24,808 nucleotides of DNA from an archaeon (GCA_021792315.1 JAJYUX010000014.1:1-24808), one strand, 5' to 3'; positions 5,593 through 13,322 are shown, counted from the stretch's first letter. The notes: generated by a model from the sequence alone, not told the origin. Translations and numbers: made by a program.

Positions 5593-8141
5593 GGCTGGGT
5601 ATCATTGCCTCCTCTTCCTAGCGGGTACACCGTAGGATTCAGCGTGGTCGAAGAATTGATCTTGATCACCTCCACCATAATGTCGTTGTAGGCGAAGTTG
5701 AGGCTGATTGGATTCGTCTCGTAACTTGTCAGTTCCTGATATCCCCCCAGTTTGGTTTGATCCCTCTGCCATCCGTGCGGAATGTTTACCGAACCTGGTC
5801 TGACACCGGGGTTGAACACAACCTTCAGGACAGCGCCGCCCCGATCGTTGTACACCTTCACATACTCTCCGTCGTTAATTCCTCTTGTTTGTGCATCAGA
5901 TGGATTCATCTTGATTATAGGTTCCGGATCAACTTCCCTAAGCCATGGGATGTTGAACCACGAGCTGTGAACTCGCCACTTCACATGTTCTTGGAAGCAT
6001 TGCAATGGATACTTGGCAGATGCAGCCGTGCCCGTCCATGCTTCTGTGGGAGCTTCCCACCTGACAAGCGGGTCTCCTCCCTGGTTTACTGGAATTGAGA
6101 CATTTGATGGATACTGCAATTTCTCTGCTTCGGCATAGAATTCCAACCGACCCGAGGGAGAATTGAAGTTCAGACCAGAGTAGCCGATGAATGGGTCTGG
6201 TGCAAAGCGTGCAACTCCATTTGCCTTGAAGTCCGCCACAGCTTGAGGATTGTTACCGCTCACATCACTGAGCATCTGGTCGACCTGATCCTTCATCGTT
6301 CCCTGGAAGTATTGCGAATATTTCGTTCCATAATTACTGTCCATTGCCTGGGCTAGTAACTGGAAGATCTCCCAGTCAGACTTGCACTGCCATGGTGAAG
6401 CTAGTGCTTTCTCTTCCACCAATAGGTATGGATGAGTGTAGCCAGAAACAATATCGTCGTTTTCAAACCAATGAGTCGAGGGGAGTAAAATGTCAGCATA
6501 CTCAGTCGTGTCATTGAGGAAATTGTCAGCAGCTACGAAGAACTCAATATTATTTTCAGACAGCATCTGTTCGATTATCGTTTTCTGATCAGGGTTGTTG
6601 TGAACAAAGTTCCCATTTGTGCTCACAAGTGCCTTGATTACATATGGAACAGACGATCTTTGGGATGGGTTGCTTGGAGTATAGACGTTAACGCTCCCGT
6701 TCAATACTGCATCATACATCAAAGCTTGTGGTAGGGAAGATGCGGAAGATCCTGAAGGTTTCAACCATTGGGAGTCGTAGGTGTACATGCCGGCAAAACC
6801 CGCGATCTCGCTCATCGGAGTAGCACCGCTCTTGCCTATATTTCCGGTCAAGCCTGCGAGCGTTCCTACAGCCCTGCCATTGAGGTAGCCATTTCCCCAC
6901 CTGTCTGTCCCCATGCTAAGTATTATTGTCGCAGGAGTCATTGTCGCGTAGTCATTTGCCAATCCTCTCACAACATCTGGTGAGATACTGGTGAACCCCT
7001 GAGAATTTTCTGGTGTAAAGTACGACACTCTGTCGGAAAGCAGCTGGAATGCGGGCCGAACCGTGATTGACCCTACTGTAAATACACCAGTTAGAGCAGG
7101 AGATGATACTTGATCGTAGGTCTTTGCAGAACTGGACGAAGGATCCCACACCATGTACTTGCTTGATCCTCCTTGAACAACGTCGCTCTCACGAAGGAAC
7201 AAGCCAGAATTTCCATTCACCAGAAACGGACCTACAGTGTGGTTAATTACGAAATCATAATTGTAGAGTTTCTCGTTGATTATGACATTGATCAATGACA
7301 TACCCAGAGCCACATCAGATCCCGGCGTAGGATTTATCCACTGAGTAGCTTTAGAGGCGGTGACGCTGAAGTGTGGGTCAATAACGATCAATTTAGCGCC
7401 TTGGTCAATCGCATCAGCTACAAAGTGCCACGACTGAATGTCACTCTCTGTCATGTTGCTGCCCCAAATTATGATCAGTCTGGCGTTATCAGCGATGTCT
7501 GCCATCTCGTTTCCTTGACCATAATATGAGAGGCCGACTTGCGAGAAACCCAGAGGCATTCCAAGGTCTACTGAAACGCCAAGGTTTGTCCCCTGAAACA
7601 CGTTTGCAAATCTGACGATTGCTCCTCCCATCCCATTAATCGCACCATAGTTTCCTGAGAGTGGGATGAAGGCCACAGAGTTGGAACCGTACTTCTGAGA
7701 CACATTGTAGAGGTTTTGAGATATTGTGTTCATTGCTTCGTCCCAAGTAATTGTATCCCACTGTCCTGATCCTCTCGCACCAACTCTCTTCATGGGATAT
7801 TTTAGACGGTTTGGATGATAGACACGCTGAGCATGCGAAATGCCTCTGAGACAAATGCGATTGTAGCGTGGATTCGGCATAGGGTTTGGTTCAGTCATTA
7901 CCAAGTTACCGTTGTACACATGAGCGATAATCCTGCATGTCTGTTTGCAGTTGTTCGCGCACACATTGTTGTATAGTACTTCTTGTGGAACACTTGTTGT
8001 TGAGCCTGTTGCCGCACTTGGCTCCAGCGCCTTGAGAATGGTGTGTCCCTGAGTCAGAGAAATGTAAGTGAGTACGCTTGCTGCCGCCGAGGCTTTCACA
8101 AAGGTGCGGCGGTTGATTTTTGATCTTACCAGCTCACTCAT
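5589..8141 (-). CDS. Tat-exported molybdopterin oxidoreductase, DMSO-reductase superfamily catalytic subunit
   Basis: An 850-residue catalytic subunit. Residues 10-16, NRRTFVK, form a Tat twin-arginine motif followed by a hydrophobic stretch, so the enzyme acts outside the membrane. A [4Fe-4S] site is C61-x3-C65-x3-C69 with C97, and then RLKYPMKRVGARG (112-124), very close to DmsA. LIIIWGSN (222-229) and ADNFLNDTTEYADILLPSTH are the cofactor-binding and substrate-side motifs; the C-terminal domain has DGEYVKVYNDRG. The C-x3-C-x3-C spacing is DmsA-like, not the C-x2-C-x3-C of PsrA/PhsA. No Cys or Sec occupies the likely metal-ligand region (about 189-206, VDLGMPLGFSQ); Asp192 is a candidate. 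The substrate cannot be named from sequence; sulfur neighbours suggest a sulfur oxyanion, polysulfide or a sulfoxide. The transcript is probably leaderless. Confidence 0.9.
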   Translation of the reverse strand: MSELVRSKINRRTFVKASAAASVLTYISLTQGHTILKALEPSAATGSTTSVPQEVLYNNVCANNCKQTCRIIAHVYNGNLVMTEPNPMPNPRYNRICLRGISHAQRVYHPNRLKYPMKRVGARGSGQWDTITWDEAMNTISQNLYNVSQKYGSNSVAFIPLSGNYGAINGMGGAIVRFANVFQGTNLGVSVDLGMPLGFSQVGLSYYGQGNEMADIADNARLIIIWGSNMTESDIQSWHFVADAIDQGAKLIVIDPHFSVTASKATQWINPTPGSDVALGMSLINVIINEKLYNYDFVINHTVGPFLVNGNSGLFLRESDVVQGGSSKYMVWDPSSSSAKTYDQVSSPALTGVFTVGSITVRPAFQLLSDRVSYFTPENSQGFTSISPDVVRGLANDYATMTPATIILSMGTDRWGNGYLNGRAVGTLAGLTGNIGKSGATPMSEIAGFAGMYTYDSQWLKPSGSSASSLPQALMYDAVLNGSVNVYTPSNPSQRSSVPYVIKALVSTNGNFVHNNPDQKTIIEQMLSENNIEFFVAADNFLNDTTEYADILLPSTHWFENDDIVSGYTHPYLLVEEKALASPWQCKSDWEIFQLLAQAMDSNYGTKYSQYFQGTMKDQVDQMLSDVSGNNPQAVADFKANGVARFAPDPFIGYSGLNFNSPSGRLEFYAEAEKLQYPSNVSIPVNQGGDPLVRWEAPTEAWTGTAASAKYPLQCFQEHVKWRVHSSWFNIPWLREVDPEPIIKMNPSDAQTRGINDGEYVKVYNDRGGAVLKVVFNPGVRPGSVNIPHGWQRDQTKLGGYQELTSYETNPISLNFAYNDIMVEVIKINSSTTLNPTVYPLGRGGNDTQP

Positions 8142-8164
8142 AAATTAAGAAAATTCCATTTTAG

Positions 8165-8191
8165 TTATTTAAAGAGAGGATACGATTCTCA
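8165..8191 (-). promoter_or_regulatory. Promoter of molybdoenzyme operon: upstream element plus TATA box
   Basis: On the minus strand TGAGAATCG (8191 to 8183) is followed by 9 bases and TTTAAATAA (8173 to 8165). The first base of the box is 32 bases before the ATG at 8141, so the transcript should start at or next to the ATG. Confidence 0.68.
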
Positions 8192-8282
8192 GCTGCAGTA
8201 ATCGCCATCAAAACAATAACGCAGGTAATGATTATGGAAAATTCTCTCCCCTCACCCATGAGTTAACAAGCTTTTTCAGAAC

Positions 8283-8309
8283 TGAGAATCGAAGCTCTGT
8301 TTTATAGAC
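8283..8309 (+). promoter_or_regulatory. Promoter of DUF2064-glycosyltransferase gene: upstream element plus TATA box
   Basis: TGAGAATCG (8283-8291), 9 bases, then TTTATAGAC (8301-8309). The box begins 33 bases before the TTG at 8334, again a leaderless arrangement. With the site at 8183-8191 this makes a 12-base inverted repeat with one mismatch and the same spacing on both sides. Confidence 0.68.
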
Positions 8310-8333
8310 CGATTCAGCCATTCGAAAGTTGCG

Positions 8334-9743
8334 TTGGCCGACTCGGCGATCATTCTTTTCACCAAAGCACCGATACCTGGATTAGTCAAGACTAGATTGA
8401 TTGCAATAGATGGTCTGTCTCCGGATGCAAACGATGTTGCCTATCTCTACAAATCACTCCTCAGCGACACGCTTACTGCCGTTAAGCAAGCTTGCGAAGA
8501 GACTGGAGCGAAGTTGATAATATCGTTTTTTCCGAAGGAACAAGAATCAGTTCTGAGAACGATTGTAGAGCCTTTTTTCAAAGACGCTCTGTACATTCCA
8601 CAGGTCGGTGGGAATGTTACTGAAAGAGTTGTTCATGCTTTTGATTACGCATTCTCAATGGGTTTCACTGGCGTCTTCCTGGTTCCAGGGGATCATCCGG
8701 ACCTTGACAATGGGACAATTGTCGAAGCTATTCTAGATACTGGTGCTAGTTCTGCTCCGCGTGTGGTGTTGGGCCCAACTCTTGACGGTGGTGCCTATTT
8801 GCTTGGGTTCAACGCAGAATCTTTCCGGAGAATAAGATTCAATCTGGAAGATACGTATCACGTTTGTGCGGATATATTCCTCAAGGCCAAATCACTGAAT
8901 ATTCCGTGCTCATTCCTGAGTAATAGGAATGACATAGATGATTGGGATGATGTTCAGCTATTCCTGAATTCCAAGATCGCCCCCAGTAGCAAGACCAGAA
9001 TAGCGCTCACAAGATTCAGCGGAACTGCTCGTGAACACGATCGTGATAGAAAAGAGCTCAGCGTAATCATACCCACCCTCAACGAGGAAAAAAACATCAA
9101 CAATATTCTGGACTCTCTTGATAGACAGACTTCCAGAGATTTCGAAATCGTCGTAGTGGACGGTGGAAGTCGCGATGGTACAGTTTCAACGGCCATTTCA
9201 AGAGCAAACAAATTGGCTTTCGTTGGGAATCCATCAAGAAAGCGTCAGGAAAACATAGGCGGATTTGGAGCTAAAGGAAGAGTTCTTCTGTTCTTACATG
9301 CAGATTCCATCGTTTCGCCAACGTTGTGCGAAGCTGTAATTAGGGCATCTCGATTAGACGAGGTAATCGGCGGCAGTTGCAAGTCTGAATTCTCTGGCAA
9401 TAAGACAAGGTATGCCTTCCTAAACGCTTTAAGAAATTGCGGTAATAGACTTCTAAAAATCCACGGCATAAGTTCTGGTTTCTTCGTCAGGAGGCGCGTC
9501 TTCCTCCAAGCCCACGGATTCAGCGATAATGTCATGGAAGAAGCAGTGGATTTCCAAAAGCGGACAAGGTATTGGGGAAATTACCTGACGATTGAACAGA
9601 TCATCCTCTCCTCACCTAGGAGATTTGCTGGGAAGAGAGACTTCGTTCCAACTCTGATCGTCTGGATTACAACGGTGCTCCTGACTTACATCGGAACTCA
9701 TCATACATCAATTGAGAGGATGCTCTGGAAAGCAGTAAGATAA
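8334..9743 (+). CDS. Fusion of DUF2064 (TIGR04282-like) and family-2 glycosyltransferase (TIGR04283-like)
   Basis: A 469-residue two-domain protein. Residues 1 to about 215 are a DUF2064 nucleotidyltransferase-like fold: FTKAPIPGLVKTRL (9-22), VPGDHPDLD and LGPTLDGGAYLLG match its conserved motifs. Residues about 240-440 are a GT-A glycosyltransferase: SVIIPTLNEE, VVVDGGSRDGT, LLFLHADS, then MEEAVDFQKRTRYWG and a late SSPRRF. The family usually has M-E-D where this has M-E-E. A hydrophobic stretch at 443-457 may anchor it. In bacteria the two are often separate neighbouring genes. The TTG start is the only initiator in the open frame after the stop at 8283 and fits the TATA spacing. Function is unknown; it shares its promoter element with the reductase operon. 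Confidence 0.85.
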   Translation: MADSAIILFTKAPIPGLVKTRLIAIDGLSPDANDVAYLYKSLLSDTLTAVKQACEETGAKLIISFFPKEQESVLRTIVEPFFKDALYIPQVGGNVTERVVHAFDYAFSMGFTGVFLVPGDHPDLDNGTIVEAILDTGASSAPRVVLGPTLDGGAYLLGFNAESFRRIRFNLEDTYHVCADIFLKAKSLNIPCSFLSNRNDIDDWDDVQLFLNSKIAPSSKTRIALTRFSGTAREHDRDRKELSVIIPTLNEEKNINNILDSLDRQTSRDFEIVVVDGGSRDGTVSTAISRANKLAFVGNPSRKRQENIGGFGAKGRVLLFLHADSIVSPTLCEAVIRASRLDEVIGGSCKSEFSGNKTRYAFLNALRNCGNRLLKIHGISSGFFVRRRVFLQAHGFSDNVMEEAVDFQKRTRYWGNYLTIEQIILSSPRRFAGKRDFVPTLIVWITTVLLTYIGTHHTSIERMLWKAVR

Positions 9744-9845
9744 CTGTTCAAGAAACATCCATGATTCCATAACGCCATCTCGTCATTCAGAACACTCTTC
9801 TCGAAGAATCACCTCTCAACATAGCATCGCACATCTTATCATATT

Positions 9846-9872
9846 TGAGAATCGTGTTTTGGACTTATATAG
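9846..9872 (+). promoter_or_regulatory. Promoter of tatA: upstream element plus TATA box
   Basis: TGAGAATCG (9846-9854), 9 bases, then CTTATATAG (9864-9872). The motif is identical in all 9 bases to the two sites between 8183 and 8291. Transcription should start near 9892, leaving a leader of about 20 bases before the ATG at 9916. The rest of the 172-base gap (9744-9845) shows nothing recognisable. Confidence 0.68.
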
Positions 9873-9915
9873 CAACGACGTGGTACTCGAGTCAAAGAGA
9901 GATGTTTGAACAGAG

Positions 9916-10260
9916 ATGGCATTTGACGATCCAATCGTATGGATTCTAATAGTCGCAGTAGTAATATTCCTGTTTGGAGCAAACAAGATTCCGCAATTTG
10001 CTAGAGCCATAGGTAACGCGAGAAAGGAATTTTCTGAAGCGAGTAAGGAATTAACAAATCCAACTTCCGCACCGCAACCAACTGCGGCCGGCGCGACTGC
10101 CCAGGCTGTCAATCCCATGACCACTCAAGTTGTGCAACCGGCAGCCCAGACCGTCGATCCACTGATCGAAGCTGCCCGAAAAGAAGGAATTGACACTCAA
10201 GGAAAGACAAAAGATCAAATCGCGACGGAGCTCGCTTGGAAGTTAAAGAACAAACAATAG
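9916..10260 (+). CDS. tatA: Twin-arginine translocase subunit TatA/TatE family
   Basis: A 114-residue protein with one N-terminal membrane helix (IVWILIVAVVIFLFGANKIP, residues 7-26). The FGxxKIP hinge and amphipathic helix (QFARAIGNARKEFSEASKEL) are the TatA hallmark. TatA oligomers form the passage for folded proteins such as the molybdoenzyme encoded next door; no tatC is in the window. A Pro/Ala/Gln-rich linker (about 50-80) leads to a helical tail with GIDTQGKTKDQIATELAWKL, which resembles a small SAP-like or Rho-N-like helix pair. The placement among torD and the reductase, under the same promoter element, suggests a dedicated export component. Confidence 0.9.
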   Translation: MAFDDPIVWILIVAVVIFLFGANKIPQFARAIGNARKEFSEASKELTNPTSAPQPTAAGATAQAVNPMTTQVVQPAAQTVDPLIEAARKEGIDTQGKTKDQIATELAWKLKNKQ

Positions 10261-10362
10261 TTTGCTCCGACGTAATCAGTCGAAATCCGGTTATAGAATT
10301 CGTGCCAGACCGAAGTCAGCAATTGTTTATTCAGTGCAGAATAGAGGATAAATTCTCAACCT

Positions 10363-10389
10363 TGGGAAACGTCTTCCCCTGATAAATAC
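10363..10389 (+). promoter_or_regulatory. Promoter of torD-ferredoxin operon: degenerate upstream element plus TATA box
   Basis: TGGGAAACG (10363-10371) matches TGAGAATCG at 7 of 9 positions and is again 9 bases before a TATA-like GATAAATAC (10381-10389). The same stretch holds a small inverted repeat, GGGAA-ACGTC-TTCCC at 10364-10378. Confidence 0.5.
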
Positions 10390-10419
10390 TCAAGTGCTCC
10401 TCTTTGCTCATGGTAAGAA

Positions 10420-11085
10420 TTGTCAGATTCAGTTATTGACGCAGCAGAGCACCGAGTCGATAGAACTGCTGACACGCAGCTACTGACTCGGGCTGGAGTT
10501 TACCAATTATTATCAACTGCGTTCAATCCTCCGCAAGATGACATAACCCAGAAACTATGGACTAGTGTAATTTCAAATTGGCAACCTGATGAATCTGATG
10601 AGTCTGGACTTGATTCGAGAGAATTGCGTTTGGAATACAACAAACTGTTTGTGGGCCCCAACTCTCTGCCTTGTCCCCCCTACGAATCAGTATACAGAAA
10701 GGACAGACGAGAGTCAGATCGCGGAATGTTGATGGGACCCTCCACCATTGACGTCAAGAGGAGATACAACGAAGCAGGTTTGGACATCAGAAAGAACTTT
10801 TCTGATCTTCCGGATCATGTATCGGTAGAACTGGAATTCATGTCCTACTTGTGCGACAAGGAAGAGAAAGCTGGTTCAGACGAGGATGCTGAGCTTTGGA
10901 GAAAGAGGCAGGGGGAGTTCTGGAAGAACCACCTTGATCCTTGGATTACTGAATTCTCGAATAAGATCTTGCAGAGTTCAAGGTCTTCTTACTATAGTGC
11001 ACTCGCTTTGTTCCTTAAGGATTGGATAAAAGAAGAAGGAGAAACCACCTTCAGGGATATGAAACTGGGACTGAAACGACTTTGA
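10420..11085 (+). CDS. TorD/DmsD-family molybdoenzyme chaperone
   Basis: A 221-residue all-helical chaperone of full family length. LPCPPYESVYRKD (about 79-91) and DHVSVELEFMSYLCD (about 135-149) are the two family signatures. Such proteins guard the twin-arginine signal peptide and help cofactor insertion in the cytoplasm; the likely client is the enzyme at 5589-8141. The start is a TTG at 10420: a stop codon lies two codons upstream in frame, and the ATG at 10410 is out of frame. The stop overlaps the next gene's TTG. It is a paralogue of the partial gene at 1-417. Confidence 0.9.
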   Translation: MSDSVIDAAEHRVDRTADTQLLTRAGVYQLLSTAFNPPQDDITQKLWTSVISNWQPDESDESGLDSRELRLEYNKLFVGPNSLPCPPYESVYRKDRRESDRGMLMGPSTIDVKRRYNEAGLDIRKNFSDLPDHVSVELEFMSYLCDKEEKAGSDEDAELWRKRQGEFWKNHLDPWITEFSNKILQSSRSSYYSALALFLKDWIKEEGETTFRDMKLGLKRL

Positions 11086-12500
11086 ATATTTGTGTCGAAA
11101 TCAACGAGACTCTTGCAAGCCGATCAGAAATCGAAAGAGAGATCCTTTCAAAATGGCCCGGAGTCTATGTAATCTCAGGTCTCGATGAAGAACTTCCACA
11201 ATCTACTGATGGAATACTTGTAGTTGGTCGTGGAAGAAATCGCGATCTGAGTTCACTGCCTCTTGTTGAGAATTTGAATCCAGATGGATTGAACAGCGAG
11301 CAGGTCATTTTTCAAATCAATGCAAATCTCGGGAAAATGCGTGCTTCAGATCTAGCCAAAATAACCAAACCTAAGCAATTCGACAAGAGTGCGCAATTGA
11401 CAAGACGTGACTTGTTTGGAGGTCTGAGATCTCCAGGGAACTTTCTCAAGACATATTCGACATCACCTGTCATCTATAATTCGATATGTGAAGCAAAGTT
11501 TGGATGTTCAAAATGCGTTGCAGTTTGTCCCACACAGGCACTAAGTGTAGTAAACGGCGCGATTTACTTGAAAGATGATGATTGCTCGCGGATTGGTGTT
11601 TGTGCAAGTGTTTGTCCAGTAGCTGCGATCCAACTTCCAAGATACTCTGAATCTCAATTTTTGGGTCTAATCGGAGCAATTTCCTCAACCCAACCAAGGC
11701 TCCAGAAGACGCTGGTGATTACCTGCGACAAAACAGCACTGAAATCAGAGTCCTGGACCTTTTTCGAAGAGGTTAAAGATGTTGGCGTGATAGGCACGAG
11801 GCAGATTGTTCTGGCCATAGCATCAGGAATTTCCAGGATCATTGTCTATTGCGCTGATGGCCGCTGTTTAGGAAAAGTTGCTGCGAGCCAAGCTGTAGAG
11901 TCGGTTCGGACTCTTGTTGAATCCACTGCAAGTGAGAGCGCGCCACCCGTTGTAAGATACTTCGAAGGACTATCTGCCGGCGAGGAGCTGGCGAAGACCT
12001 TTAACATCCCTTCAACCCAGATACCCGATTTTTCTTACGAAGTAGAAATGAGTTCATGGGGAAATTACGTTGCAGCCCTTAACCACATCGCTTCTCCGGA
12101 ATCCAAAACGGTGGCTCTTGGGTTGATTGACATCAAAGTTTCGGATAGCTGCACTTTGTGCCAAGTTTGCGCGAATTACTGTCCTCACTCTGCACTGCAA
12201 ATCACTGCAGGGTCACTGCAGTTCGATTCTTCAAAATGCACTGGTTGTGGCTACTGCTCCAGAGTTTGTCCAGAACATTCGATCGCGATAGGACAACCCA
12301 GAAGACTAACAGATCTTGCCAGACATTCAGTTTTCAGAGATGAAATCGTCAACTGCGCGAGATGCAGCCAACCAATTGGTAGCACAAAATACCTGAAGAA
12401 TGTGCGGTCGCGTCTTGGTAAGGAGGATCCGATGATGAAATACTGCAACTCGTGCAAGCAACAGATAGCTGTCGAAAGAATGTTGGGCAAGAAGCAGTGA
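11082..12500 (+). CDS. Multi-cluster ferredoxin protein with MvhD-like middle region
   Basis: About 472 residues if translation starts at the TTG at 11082, which overlaps the torD stop (TTGA); the frame is also open to an ATG at 11022. The N-terminal 110 residues have no known domain. Then comes a ferredoxin-like pair with one normal Cys set (C-x5-C-x2-C-x3-CP) and one lacking a Cys (C-x5-C-x3-CP). The middle (LVITCDKTA and IIVYCADGRCLGK) looks like a worn MvhD/HdrA-type electron-transfer region. A complete two-cluster ferredoxin follows (CTLCQVCANYCP, CTGCGYCSRVCP), ending in two C-x2-C pairs (CARC, CNSC) that could bind zinc or iron. There is no signal peptide or membrane helix, so it is cytoplasmic. 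Coupling to torD suggests a role in molybdoenzyme assembly or electron supply; the function is not known. Confidence 0.8.
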   Translation: MNICVEINETLASRSEIEREILSKWPGVYVISGLDEELPQSTDGILVVGRGRNRDLSSLPLVENLNPDGLNSEQVIFQINANLGKMRASDLAKITKPKQFDKSAQLTRRDLFGGLRSPGNFLKTYSTSPVIYNSICEAKFGCSKCVAVCPTQALSVVNGAIYLKDDDCSRIGVCASVCPVAAIQLPRYSESQFLGLIGAISSTQPRLQKTLVITCDKTALKSESWTFFEEVKDVGVIGTRQIVLAIASGISRIIVYCADGRCLGKVAASQAVESVRTLVESTASESAPPVVRYFEGLSAGEELAKTFNIPSTQIPDFSYEVEMSSWGNYVAALNHIASPESKTVALGLIDIKVSDSCTLCQVCANYCPHSALQITAGSLQFDSSKCTGCGYCSRVCPEHSIAIGQPRRLTDLARHSVFRDEIVNCARCSQPIGSTKYLKNVRSRLGKEDPMMKYCNSCKQQIAVERMLGKKQ

Positions 12501-12514
12501 ATCCTAGAAGGATT
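12500..12514 (+). terminator. Hairpin after ferredoxin gene
   Basis: AATCCT, loop AGA, AGGATT directly after the stop codon, followed by TTAAG. It is a 6-bp stem with a short T-rich 3' side and could end the torD operon transcript. Confidence 0.35.
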
Positions 12515-12579
12515 TTAAGTTCCGAGAGCTATTGTATGCCACATTATCCATGAAAATTTTCTGATCACCGTGAAAGCTC

Positions 12580-12588
12580 TTTAATCCT
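12580..12588 (+). promoter_or_regulatory. TATA box of nucleoside phosphorylase gene
   Basis: TTTAATCCT lies 29 bases before the ATG at 12609, so the transcript is probably leaderless. TGATCACCG at 12562-12570 has the island spacing but matches the element at only 6 of 9 positions. Confidence 0.45.
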
Positions 12589-12608
12589 ATCCCGAAATCT
12601 ATGATGAT

Positions 12609-13322
12609 ATGTCCAATCCCATCCTCATCTGCGCAAATCGACGAGACATTGCTCCCCGAGTTGTGGCTGTGGGGGATCCAGAAAGAGCGAAACAATTGGC
12701 TTCTTTGTTGAAGGAGGCAAAGATTGTAAGCAACACCAGGGGGTACTTGACATATACTGGGCTGTATCGAGGCGAACGAATCACGGTTGCCACACATGGA
12801 ATAGGAATGCCCTCTGCCGCTATCGTCTTCGAGGAATTACGGATGCTGGGAGCTAGATCTATTGTTAGGCTAGGCACAGCCGGAGCAATGACAAAGAACC
12901 TCAGTAGGGGTGACTTCTTGATACCTACGGGAGCGGCTCATTCCAACGGGTCGCTCCGAGAGTACGCGCAAGATGGAATCCTTCCTCCCGTTCCGGATTT
13001 TCGTTTGACTTCGAGACTTATGGAAGGATGCAAGTTGAGTAAATCCAAATCCATATCGGGTTTGGTGTATTCTACAGATGTTTTCTACTCTGAGGACCAT
13101 AATTTCGTGAAGAATTGGACATCAAGAGGAATTGTCGGGGTGGATATGGAGTGCGCCACTCTTTTCACTTTGGGATCCATCAAGGGTTTCAAGTCAGCTG
13201 CACTCTTGATCATAAGCGACAATCTTGTCTCAAGAGTCGAAAAAGAAATGTTTGGACATGAGCAGCTTAGAATTGCGGTAGGAAAAGCTGGAAAGATTGT
13301 GTTGGATGCGCTTTCGGCATAG
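12609..13322 (+). CDS. Nucleoside phosphorylase, archaeal MTA/purine nucleoside phosphorylase type
   Basis: A 237-residue member of the hexameric PNP/UP family, which cleaves nucleosides with phosphate to give ribose-1-phosphate and free base. Motifs in order: VVAVGDPERAKQLA (phosphate site), THGIGMPSAAIVFEEL, the RLGTAGAM strand, VDMECATLFTLGSIKG (ribose contact), and LLIISDNL with the catalytic Asp. It resembles the Sulfolobus 5'-methylthioadenosine phosphorylase I in length and at most of these motifs, so MTA, inosine, guanosine or adenosine are likely substrates. Uridine phosphorylase is the alternative. It appears to be a single gene with its own TATA box. Confidence 0.9.
   Translation: MSNPILICANRRDIAPRVVAVGDPERAKQLASLLKEAKIVSNTRGYLTYTGLYRGERITVATHGIGMPSAAIVFEELRMLGARSIVRLGTAGAMTKNLSRGDFLIPTGAAHSNGSLREYAQDGILPPVPDFRLTSRLMEGCKLSKSKSISGLVYSTDVFYSEDHNFVKNWTSRGIVGVDMECATLFTLGSIKGFKSAALLIISDNLVSRVEKEMFGHEQLRIAVGKAGKIVLDALSA

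Noticed and set aside
5757..6098. Plus-strand frames of 60-113 codons over the molybdoenzyme gene
   Set aside because: They lie antisense to a clear 850-codon gene, have no motifs and no promoter.
5589..8141. Naming the enzyme as thiosulfate, polysulfide, tetrathionate or DMSO reductase
   Set aside because: Neither the iron-sulfur spacing nor the metal-ligand region fits one group cleanly, so a substrate name would be a guess.
12562..12588. TGATCACCG with 9 bases to a TATA box before the nucleoside phosphorylase gene
   Set aside because: The spacing fits the island element but only 6 of 9 bases match, and the gene has no redox link. Kept out of the regulon.
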